A stretch of 9,207 nucleotides of DNA from contig JAAXVQ010000037.1 of NCBI GenBank assembly GCA_013335425.1, positions 1,779-10,985 of the forward strand, written 5' to 3'. Below, one piece after another: positions 1 through 6,075 of the stretch; position 1 is the stretch's first letter, and every line of letters starts with the position of its first letter. Under the pieces are notes generated by a model. It had not been told where the DNA came from. It saw only the letters and a list, made by a program, of their open reading frames with translations, and did no database searches. A program made the translations under genes and the position numbers. This DNA comes from Candidatus Firestoneibacteriota bacterium (GTDB taxonomy: Bacteria > Oederibacteriota > JAAXVQ01).

Positions 1-463
1 GCCACGCATCGACGGCAAACCAGAATTCGCGTTGAGCGCCCTGCAAGCGGGGCGCGCGGGCCGGGAGGGTTTGGACGTATTGCTCCGACCAGGCGAGCAA
101 ACGCGGTTCCAAATCCGCCCGCTGGCGCTCCAAGGCGAGCAACTGCAGGGAAACGGCATTGGAATGTTCCAAATGGCGTTCGGCTGTTGAACGCCAAAAC
201 GGGTTCCACCAATTATGGTCTTCGCGGTCCGGATTGAAACGGGCCTCCCAAGCCAAGTTTTCCGATTCCAAATGAGCGATGCGCTGCAGCAGCCGGTTCC
301 AGGTTTCCAGCCCCTGGGCCAGGACGGAATCGGAATAAGCCTCGACCGACGCCTCGGCCGGCTCTGACGGCGTTTCCGCAGCGCCTGAAATCGCGGCGCT
401 CCAGGCGGCGGTCGGCGCCCATCCCCAGCCCAAGGCGAGCACGGCCAGCCAAAGGTTCTTCAT
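1..463 (-). CDS. Trp-rich exported protein of unknown function, 3' end outside window
   Basis: Reading the minus strand from the ATG at 463-461 gives about 154 codons with no stop down to the window edge, so the gene is partial. The protein starts MKNLWLAVLALGWGWAPTAA, a typical signal peptide with a likely cleavage site near residues 22-24. An acidic Pro/Glu/Ala stretch (about 25-42) follows, then a long predicted helical region containing a Trp cluster (NWWNPFWRSTAERHLEH, about 84-100) and many Leu, Arg, Gln and Trp residues. I do not recognise the family. The ATG overlaps the regulator's stop codon as ATGA (463-460), and GGAGG stands 6 nt upstream, so translation is probably coupled to the response regulator. 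Such tight coupling suggests (inference) that it works with the two-component system, for example as a periplasmic accessory or sensor. The 90-residue reading in another frame at 485-213 is a shadow. Confidence 0.8.
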   Translation of the reverse strand, partial: MKNLWLAVLALGWGWAPTAAWSAAISGAAETPSEPAEASVEAYSDSVLAQGLETWNRLLQRIAHLESENLAWEARFNPDREDHNWWNPFWRSTAERHLEHSNAVSLQLLALERQRADLEPRLLAWSEQYVQTLPARAPRLQGAQREFWFAVDAW

Positions 464-1803
464 CCGCGTCCTCCGGCGGGAGCATCCAAATCGTATTTCT
501 GCAATTTATACTGCAAGGTGCTGCGCTGTATGCCCAGCAACTTGGCGGCCTGCGCCTGGACTCCGTCGCATTGGGCCAAAGCCTCCCGGATAAGGCGTTT
601 TTCCACGGTCTCCAGAATCCGGGGCAGGTTGTGTTCGCCCAGGCGCGTTTCCTCGGCAGGGCGGGCCAAAGCGGCGTCCACCCGCAGCATGTCGCCGGGG
701 GACAAAAGCACGGCGCGCTCGATGATGTTTTGCAGTTCCCGCACGTTCCCGGGCCAGGGATACTCGCGCAGCAGGCGCTCGGCGAAGCGGGAGAGCGTCA
801 GGGTTCGGCCTTGGGATTTTTTCTCCAGAAAATGGCGCGCCAAGGCCAGTACGTCGTCGCCGCGCTCGCGCAAAGGCGGCAGGGCGATGGGGAAGACGTT
901 CAGCCGCCAGAATAAATCCTCGCGGAAAGTGCGCGCCCCAACCATTTGCGGCAGGTCCCGGTGCGTGGCCGCGACGACCCGGACTTTGACGGTCAACGAC
1001 TCGTTGCCGCCGACGCGCTCAAACGTCCGGCTCTCGAGGAAGCGGAGCAGTTTGACCTGGACTTCCAGCGGGATCTCTCCCAATTCGTCGAGGAAGAGCG
1101 TTCCGTGGTCCGCCAGCTCCAGCCGGCCTTTGCGCTGCGCGGTTGCGCCGGTGAAAGCGCCGCGCTCATGCCCGAACAGTTCGCTCTCGATCAGGTTCTG
1201 GCTGTAGGCGGCGCAATGCACGGTGATGAACGGCCCCTGGGCTTGGGGGCTTAAGTTGTGCAGGGTATGGGCCACGAGTTCTTTGCCCGTGCCGGTTTCG
1301 CCGGTAATCAGCACCGTGGCGTCGGAAAGCGCCACCTGTTCAATGAGCCTGTACACCCCCTGCATGGCCGCTGAGGCGCCGACCAGGCGCCCGAAGGCGG
1401 CGTCGGCCTGCTCGACGAGCAGACGGTTTTGTTCGTTTAAGCGACGCTCGGAGAAGATTTTTTCCACTTTGACTTCCAGCTCGTCCAGCCTAAACGGCTT
1501 GACGAGATAGTCGTCGGCGCCGCGCTTCATGGCCGCCACGGCGTTTTCCACCGAGCCGTAAGCCGTCATGAGCATGACCGAAGTGTCGTGCGTGTTTTCT
1601 TTAACCAAGTCCAGCAAGGCCAGCCCGTCTCGGCCCGGCATGCGCAAATCCGTTATCACCAGGTCGAATTCCCGGCCGCTCAACAGCTCCGCGGCCGCAT
1701 CGCCGTCGGCGGCCGAGACCACCTGATGGCCGAGCGCTTGCAGGGCGCGCAGCAGCACCTCGCGGATGTTTTCCTCATCTTCTGCAATTAGAATGCGTCC
1801 CAT
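460..1803 (-). CDS. Sigma-54-dependent response regulator, NtrC/AtoC/ZraR type
   Basis: This 447-residue protein has the standard three-part architecture of bacterial enhancer-binding proteins. The receiver domain (about 1-120) has the acidic pair E8/D9, phospho-acceptor D52 in TDLRMPG, T80 and K102. The AAA+ ATPase (about 138-375) has Walker A GETGTGKE (168-175), the sigma-54-contacting GAFTGA loop (215-220), Walker B GTLFLDE (234-240) and WPGNVREL (350-357). A Fis-type helix-turn-helix ends the protein (about 400-436, AAKLLGIQRSTLQYKL). All key residues are intact, so it should open sigma-54 promoters when phosphorylated. Length is typical of the family. The start is supported by AAGGAGG about 10 nt upstream, inside the end of the kinase gene, whose stop lies 6 bp away. 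Its partner is the kinase. A likely target (inference) is the sigma-54 promoter at 5811-5825. The exact subfamily cannot be set from sequence alone. Confidence 0.96.
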   Translation of the reverse strand: MGRILIAEDEENIREVLLRALQALGHQVVSAADGDAAAELLSGREFDLVITDLRMPGRDGLALLDLVKENTHDTSVMLMTAYGSVENAVAAMKRGADDYLVKPFRLDELEVKVEKIFSERRLNEQNRLLVEQADAAFGRLVGASAAMQGVYRLIEQVALSDATVLITGETGTGKELVAHTLHNLSPQAQGPFITVHCAAYSQNLIESELFGHERGAFTGATAQRKGRLELADHGTLFLDELGEIPLEVQVKLLRFLESRTFERVGGNESLTVKVRVVAATHRDLPQMVGARTFREDLFWRLNVFPIALPPLRERGDDVLALARHFLEKKSQGRTLTLSRFAERLLREYPWPGNVRELQNIIERAVLLSPGDMLRVDAALARPAEETRLGEHNLPRILETVEKRLIREALAQCDGVQAQAAKLLGIQRSTLQYKLQKYDLDAPAGGRG

Positions 1804-1809
1804 GCGGTT

Positions 1810-3201
1810 TCAGCCTCCTTCGCGCGCAGGCAGCCAGGCCACCAGGAGCGCTCCGCGAGACGGAGTGCCCGGGCGCAATTGCCCGTGATGCGCTTCCATG
1901 ATGTTGCGGGCGATGGCCAAGCCCAGGCCCGCGCCCTTCGGTTTTTGGGTGAAAAAAGGCTGGAAAACGGCATCGCGCGCGCTTGCCGGTATGCCCGGGC
2001 CGTCATCGGCCACATAAAACAGGACGCGTCCCCGGCGCGCCCGCGCCCCCACCCGGACTTCGCCCTGCGGGCCGGCCGCCGCGCGCGCGTTGATGATCAG
2101 GTTGCGCAGCACCGTCAGTATTCCGGTTTCATCCACGCTCAGGGCGGGGTAAGGCGGCGTCAGCTCGAGGCGGCAATTAGGGTCGGCCAGAGCCGCGGTG
2201 GTCAGCAGATGTTCCACGGTTTGCCAAGTCAGGTTCAGCCGGGGTTGGCGGGCGTAGGCCAGGACATCGCCGACGAGCAGGTCCATGCGGTCGATTTCGC
2301 CCCGGAGGCGGGTGAGCAGATCCCGGGACTCGGCATCGGCCTGCAGGGCCGGCCGCCGCGCCAGCCACTCACCCAACGCGGCCAAGGCCCCCAGCGGGTT
2401 GCGGATTTCGTGCGCAATGCCGCCCGCCAACATCCTGAGTTCCGAGACCCGGCGCTCGTGCTCCGTACGTTCGCGTTGCTGCCGCTCTTCCAGCTCCCGG
2501 GCCATGGTGTTGAAACCCCGGCTGACGAAGGCGATTTCGTCTTCGCCGGCCGCCTGCAGGGTCACACCGGGTTCCCCGCGTTGCAGCCGCAGGAAGGCGT
2601 CGGACAAACGCGCGAGGCGCCGTCCGAGCCAACGGGCCAACCCCAGGCTCAGCAGCACGGCGAGGCAGGCACCCGCGCCCAACGCCAGCCAGCGCCGGGT
2701 CTGGAGCGTGTCGAGATAAGCCAGCATTTCCCGTCCGGCTTCCAAGCGCAGGCATTCGCCCTGCCCAAGGGGGAAATAATAAATCTTGGACCAGCGCCCC
2801 TGCGCATTGCGGTGGAGCAGGGTTTCCCGCCCCGGGGCGATGTTTTCCAGATAGTCCCCGGGGTTAGCGTCCGCGCTGTCGATGAGCACACGCCCGCCGG
2901 CATCCAGCAGCGAACTGCGTTCCAAACCGCCGCGGAGGTTGAATTGCCGCAGGCGGTTTTGGTCTTCTTGGTGGCTGCGGGTGCTTTGGTCCCCGGGCAG
3001 GTAAAGCACCAGCCGTTTCCAAGGCAATTCCTGCCGGAACAATTGCGCCACGATCTCCAGGCGCTTGCCCAGTTGGCGGTCCATGGCCGAGATCATGAGA
3101 TTGTCCGTTATCCAAGTATAGAGCCCCGCGCCTAGGGTCAGCGCCGCCAGGCTCGCCGCCAGGATCTGCCACTGCAAGGATATCCGGAAAGGTTTGTGCA
3201 T
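1810..3201 (-). CDS. Membrane sensor histidine kinase
   Basis: This is a 463-residue kinase of the class that partners NtrC-type regulators. A first membrane segment (about 11-31) and a second (about 171-190) flank a periplasmic sensor region of roughly 136 residues. A HAMP-like linker (about 190-240) and a charged helix follow. The dimerisation/phospho-acceptor helix carries H264 in GIAHEIRNPLG. The ATPase domain has the N box NLIINA (367-372), G1 DDGPGIP (399-405) and G2 GAGLGLA (423-429). No cytoplasmic PAS domain is seen, so sensing is probably periplasmic, as in ZraS-like kinases. The part LLDAGGRVLIDS (98-109) looks like the strand-turn-strand of a CACHE/PAS-like sensor fold, but that assignment is tentative. 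The start codon lies only 17 nt past the T-tract of the preceding terminator. The nearest purine-rich site, GGGAG, ends 3 nt before the ATG, which is an unusually short spacing. Confidence 0.95.
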   Translation of the reverse strand: MHKPFRISLQWQILAASLAALTLGAGLYTWITDNLMISAMDRQLGKRLEIVAQLFRQELPWKRLVLYLPGDQSTRSHQEDQNRLRQFNLRGGLERSSLLDAGGRVLIDSADANPGDYLENIAPGRETLLHRNAQGRWSKIYYFPLGQGECLRLEAGREMLAYLDTLQTRRWLALGAGACLAVLLSLGLARWLGRRLARLSDAFLRLQRGEPGVTLQAAGEDEIAFVSRGFNTMARELEERQQRERTEHERRVSELRMLAGGIAHEIRNPLGALAALGEWLARRPALQADAESRDLLTRLRGEIDRMDLLVGDVLAYARQPRLNLTWQTVEHLLTTAALADPNCRLELTPPYPALSVDETGILTVLRNLIINARAAAGPQGEVRVGARARRGRVLFYVADDGPGIPASARDAVFQPFFTQKPKGAGLGLAIARNIMEAHHGQLRPGTPSRGALLVAWLPAREGG

Positions 3202-3217
3202 AGGCTCCCGCTTTTAT

Positions 3218-3264
3218 AAAAAGGTTCCGTCACCCCGGCCTTCTGCCGGTCGGGTGACGGAACC
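3218..3264 (-). terminator. Intrinsic terminator after the outer-membrane protein gene
   Basis: A perfect 13-bp stem pairs 3223-3235 (GGTTCCGTCACCC) with 3252-3264 (GGGTGACGGAACC). A shorter inner stem pairs 3236-3239 with 3245-3248. On the minus strand the stem is followed by TTTTT (3222-3218). A small 5-bp hairpin (3268-3272 with 3278-3282) sits between the stop codon and the main stem. It should end transcripts of the outer-membrane protein gene just before the kinase start. A repetitive palindrome used as a terminator is also possible. Confidence 0.85.
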
Positions 3265-3283
3265 GCGCGCCCGCAGAGGGCGT

Positions 3284-4603
3284 TTAAAACGACAAAGCCG
3301 ATCCCAAGGTGAAGGTGTTGTACTTGAAATTATAAGGCGCGCTGTCGTCGACGTTGTCGTTGGAGGATTGGGAAATGCCGTGAAAGCTGAAAAACAGGGC
3401 GAACCAATCCGCGAAAAGTTGCTGTTTGAGGACCACGCCGATATCGGCGGTGTTTTCCCAATGGGCTTGGCCGGTGTAGGCCCCGACCGTGTCTTCGTTG
3501 CTGGTTTTTTGACGGGAGGGGCGGCCGGGGTAAACCCGGTTCTGGCCCGAGATCGAGAAGGCGAGCTTGGGCATGAAACCGGCGAGCTTCAGGGGGATGA
3601 CGGCGTTGTATAAGAAACGCACGCTGTTTTGGTAGTAATTGTAATAACCGCCGATGAAAAGCGGCCCGGAAGTGGTGTAGTAGTTTTGGTTGGAGCCGTG
3701 CAGCTCGTATTGATAATCCAGTTCAATCTGATGATAGCGGTGGAGTTGCACGGGGAGCTCCAGCGCCGCGTCCACATAAACGTCCTGGCGCAGGTCGGGG
3801 GACAGCGTGCCGTCCTCGATCACGACCGGCATCTCCGTATAGCGCACCAGCCGGCCCTTGAGTTCCAAGTTGGTGAGCACCGGCCAGCTTCCCCAGGCGA
3901 ATTCCTGCCGCAGCCAGGTTTCATTGACGTTCACGTCTTTCTCGTGCAGGTCTTCAGGCAGGAGCGAGGCGGTCAGGGTATTCCCGGTCTCCTTGTATTG
4001 ATTGATCAGGTCCTGATTGGTGTAGAACGGGTAGCGGCGCAGATAGGCTTTGTAGCCCCACTTGGTGGCCATGGGAACGCCCAGCTCGTAACGGGCGCGC
4101 CCTTCCAGCCAGCCGCCCGCATCGCGGTAATTGTAAAGTCCGTCGTTGAGGCTTTCGTCCTTGGTCTCCGCGCTGTTTTCAATGCGTCCGAAGCCTTTGA
4201 CCTTCATGGTCCAGGTCTTATTGAAGTCATAGCTCGCGCCGAGCACATAATAAAAATACAGGCGTTTGGCGAAAACGAAAGCCTCGTCTTCGATTTGCAT
4301 CAGGTTGTTGGCGCCGGTGTAGTCGAATTCCAAGTAGGGCGTGATCCACAGGTTGGGCAGGCCGGTGAAGCGGAAATTGGGAGCCAGGGAAAGGTAAAAA
4401 TCGCCGGAACTGGAGTTGTCGTTGGGAGAATGTGTGTTGCCGGCCGGATCCACCTGGCTGCCGGCGCTGTTGGTCTCGAATTTTCCGGAGGAGACCGCGG
4501 CGCTGGCGTCCACCAAGGGGATGAATTCAATTTCCGCAGCCGCCGTACCGGCGAGTCCCCAAGCCATGGCCAGGCATCCGCAGAGCTTGATCAGGTTGTT
4601 CAT
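3284..4603 (-). CDS. Predicted outer-membrane beta-barrel protein
   Basis: This 439-residue protein begins with a signal peptide (MNNLIKLCGCLAMAWGLAGT, predicted cleavage after TAAA at residue 23). The mature part is dominated by short stretches of alternating polar and aromatic or hydrophobic residues, such as FYLSLAPNFRF (69-79), WITPYLEFDYTG (86-97), HQIELDYQYELHG (291-303) and GGYYNYYQNSVRFLYNAV (318-335). The chain ends NTFTLGSALSF, with the C-terminal Phe typical of BamA-dependent barrels. These are barrel features, but I do not recognise a specific porin or transporter family, and substrate specificity cannot be inferred. The ribosome binding site AAAGGA lies about 7-8 nt upstream. The gene follows the 356-residue exported protein with only 87 bp between them, and that gap contains a terminator. 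It ends in its own terminator. Long readings on the opposite strand here are shadows. Confidence 0.82.
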   Translation of the reverse strand: MNNLIKLCGCLAMAWGLAGTAAAEIEFIPLVDASAAVSSGKFETNSAGSQVDPAGNTHSPNDNSSSGDFYLSLAPNFRFTGLPNLWITPYLEFDYTGANNLMQIEDEAFVFAKRLYFYYVLGASYDFNKTWTMKVKGFGRIENSAETKDESLNDGLYNYRDAGGWLEGRARYELGVPMATKWGYKAYLRRYPFYTNQDLINQYKETGNTLTASLLPEDLHEKDVNVNETWLRQEFAWGSWPVLTNLELKGRLVRYTEMPVVIEDGTLSPDLRQDVYVDAALELPVQLHRYHQIELDYQYELHGSNQNYYTTSGPLFIGGYYNYYQNSVRFLYNAVIPLKLAGFMPKLAFSISGQNRVYPGRPSRQKTSNEDTVGAYTGQAHWENTADIGVVLKQQLFADWFALFFSFHGISQSSNDNVDDSAPYNFKYNTFTLGSALSF

Positions 4604-4644
4604 GTGAGCATCCTTTCGTGTTCGAAAATTGGGCGTTTGGGGTC

Positions 4645-4682
4645 AAAAAAAACCGTCCCGCCGGGTTGCCCCGACGGGACGG
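4645..4682 (-). terminator. Strong intrinsic terminator between exported-protein and beta-barrel genes
   Basis: CCGTCCCG (4653-4660) pairs perfectly with CGGGACGG (4675-4682). A one-base mismatch and a further 4-bp stem (4662-4665 with 4670-4673) close a TTGC loop. On the minus strand the hairpin runs straight into eight T residues (4652-4645). It begins 8 bp after the TAG at 4693-4691 and ends 41 bp before the next ATG. The beta-barrel gene must therefore be reached by read-through or use a promoter hidden here. I see no convincing promoter in the gap. Confidence 0.92.
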
Positions 4683-4690
4683 GACGGCGG

Positions 4691-5761
4691 CTACGGGTTT
4701 TTGTCCCGGGGATCGCTCAAGAACGTTGTGAGCGTCAGAAATTGGGAGACGTTGTCGATGGTGCGTCCCTCGAATTCGGTCGAGCGCCACACCGCTTCGG
4801 TGTAGGAGTTGAAGACCAGTTCGCCGGCGTGCGAGAACCAGTAGATCCAATCTTTGATGCTGGCGGGGTCCAGAGTCTGAATGCCGCCTTCGGCATCGAT
4901 CAGGTAGGTCTCCAGCGAAGTCTCGGTCCCGTCTTTCCACAAAAACGTGGTGCGGCGGGCCAGGAAATTATGGTTGATGAGCTCCTGCTTGAATCCGGCC
5001 GCTCCCACCGCGCCCGGGATTTCGGAAAAATCGTCGGTGGGCACGGCGCGTTGGGTCCCGTACTTCATGGCGGAATTGACGCTCAAGCTGTTTTGACGCA
5101 CCGGCAGGAGGTAATGCCGGGTGAGCGTGTCCAAGGTGGGATTGAAATATTGGGTGTTTAAGACCACCGCATCGGTGAGGTTGGAAAAGGTCTCGGTCTC
5201 ATCCGTGAGGTAGACGGACGGCCGGGTTTTCCCGAAATCCTTGTGCCAGAGGCCGCTGGTGTTCCGCGGCAGGATATCATTGAAGGTCGCCGTATAGTTG
5301 ATGTAGTCCAGGCGCTGATCGCGCATGGTCAAATTGATGAATTGGACCTGGTTGGCTGCCGGGCGCAGGACATACTCTTCCATGCGGACGCGGTTGCCGT
5401 TCATGTCCACCAAAGCCTTGCCCAAATGCAGATCAATGTTCTTTTCCGCCAAGGCCAGTTCCAGGTCCGAATGGCCCTTGACCCGATCCTCCAAGTTTTC
5501 CTGGCGCAGCGCATCGCGCATGGTGTTTTTACGGTCCAGCTCGTCGGCTTTCAAAGCCGCCTGAATGGCCTGAACTTCCTCGTCGCGGGTCATTTCCGGG
5601 TTTTCCGGATTCGTCGCTTCCCGCACCAGGTGTTGTTCCGCAAAGGTGGAACGAACTTGCGTGGGCCGGTTGAGGTCAGCGTACGGGCTGATGGCGAATG
5701 CCGGCAGTGCCAGGAGGGAGGTGAAACTTAAACTCAGCAGCATGCGAAGGACTTTTTTCAT
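4691..5761 (-). CDS. Exported protein of unknown function, first gene behind a sigma-54 promoter
   Basis: This 356-residue protein starts MKKVLRMLLSLSFTSLLALP and has a clear signal peptide with a likely cut after AFA (residue 23). No further membrane segment and no cysteine is present in the whole protein. Residues about 57-117 are strongly charged and probably helical. The rest looks mixed alpha/beta, with a recognisable block GNRVRMEEYVLRPAANQVQF (122-141), the stretch NYTATFNDILPRN (155-167), and an aromatic C-terminal part (DWIYWFSHAGELVFNSY, 304-320). I do not recognise the family and propose no enzymatic role. The start is supported by AAAGGGG 9 nt upstream and by the sigma-54 promoter whose predicted start site lies about 38 nt before the ATG. 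A strong terminator follows directly. Control by the neighbouring NtrC-type regulator is likely but inferred. It may be periplasmic or attached to the outer membrane beside the barrel protein encoded next. Confidence 0.85.
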   Translation of the reverse strand: MKKVLRMLLSLSFTSLLALPAFAISPYADLNRPTQVRSTFAEQHLVREATNPENPEMTRDEEVQAIQAALKADELDRKNTMRDALRQENLEDRVKGHSDLELALAEKNIDLHLGKALVDMNGNRVRMEEYVLRPAANQVQFINLTMRDQRLDYINYTATFNDILPRNTSGLWHKDFGKTRPSVYLTDETETFSNLTDAVVLNTQYFNPTLDTLTRHYLLPVRQNSLSVNSAMKYGTQRAVPTDDFSEIPGAVGAAGFKQELINHNFLARRTTFLWKDGTETSLETYLIDAEGGIQTLDPASIKDWIYWFSHAGELVFNSYTEAVWRSTEFEGRTIDNVSQFLTLTTFLSDPRDKNP

Positions 5762-5798
5762 TTTGTATCGCCCCTTTCAGAATAGGATATCAAATCCA

Positions 5799-5825
5799 GT
5801 CATATCTACTGCAAAGGACGTGCCA
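5799..5825 (-). promoter_or_regulatory. Sigma-54 (-24/-12) promoter, near-perfect consensus
   Basis: The minus strand reads TGGCACGTCCTTTGCA over 5825-5810. This matches the RpoN consensus TGGCACG-N4-TTGCW at every fixed position, with the required GG-N10-GC spacing. Placing -12 at 5811 puts the transcription start near 5799, giving a leader of about 38 nt before the ATG at 5761. It points at the 356-residue exported protein. An NtrC-family activator with an intact GAFTGA loop is encoded about 4 kb further along the same strand. Confidence 0.93.
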
Positions 5826-6004
5826 AATTGAAAATGTTGTAAAACAAGTGTTTTCTTAGGCTTAAAGATAATCTCCCGCAGATAATTTTCACGACGATTA
5901 ATGCAATAACATAATAACCCTTAAAATACAATGCTTTAATAGATGACTGAAAATAATACGCCCTGACGAAAATTCGGCGGGATTTGCCCTGGGAATTCAA
6001 ATTT
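5826..6004 (-). promoter_or_regulatory. AT-rich upstream region, candidate enhancer (UAS) for the sigma-54 promoter
   Basis: This stretch is markedly AT-rich compared with the flanking genes and has no believable gene. Possible activator sites are imperfect dyads: 5831-5854 (AAAA..TTGT-aaa-ACAA..TTTT), the pair 5897-5904/5933-5940 (ATTAATGC and GCTTTAAT, 7 of 8 paired, centred about 107 bp upstream of the -12 element), and the perfect 13-bp palindrome TTCAAATTTTGAA at 5996-6008. Enhancer-binding proteins usually bind paired dyads 80-200 bp upstream, so the position fits. In AT-rich DNA such dyads arise by chance, and none is assigned firmly. I found no strong IHF site. Confidence 0.35.
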
Positions 6005-6055
6005 TGAAATAAAACAGGGCCCGTGCTTGGGGAGGGAGGCAAGCACGGGCCCTGT
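6005..6055 (-). terminator. Intrinsic terminator of the VIT-VWA gene
   Basis: A perfect 15-bp stem pairs 6014-6028 (ACAGGGCCCGTGCTT) with 6041-6055 (AAGCACGGGCCCTGT) around a 12-nt purine-rich loop. On the minus strand it is followed by a T-rich run TTTTATTTC (6014-6006). It lies 20 bp past the TAG of the VIT-VWA gene (6078-6076) and insulates the sigma-54 unit from that gene. Confidence 0.88.
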
Positions 6056-6075
6056 CCAGGTTTAAAAACGGATGG

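Noticed and set aside
213..485. A 90-codon minus-strand frame overlapping the regulator end
   Set aside because: It is Arg/Gly-rich low-quality sequence. A different frame starting at 463 has a signal peptide, a good ribosome binding site and ATGA coupling.
1879..3135. A 418-codon open reading frame on the plus strand
   Set aside because: It is antisense to the histidine kinase, which has all its catalytic motifs. The composition is that of a mirror frame.
3629..5161. A 510-codon open reading frame on the plus strand
   Set aside because: It runs antisense across the ends of two well-supported genes and through the terminator between them. GC-rich codon bias on one strand leaves few stops on the other. 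It has no domain that I recognise and no fitting ribosome binding site.
5806..6042. A 78-codon minus-strand frame with hydrophobic stretches in the AT-rich gap
   Set aside because: It begins inside the VIT-VWA terminator hairpin and ends within the sigma-54 promoter, with no plausible ribosome binding site. Its hydrophobicity reflects AT-rich codons.
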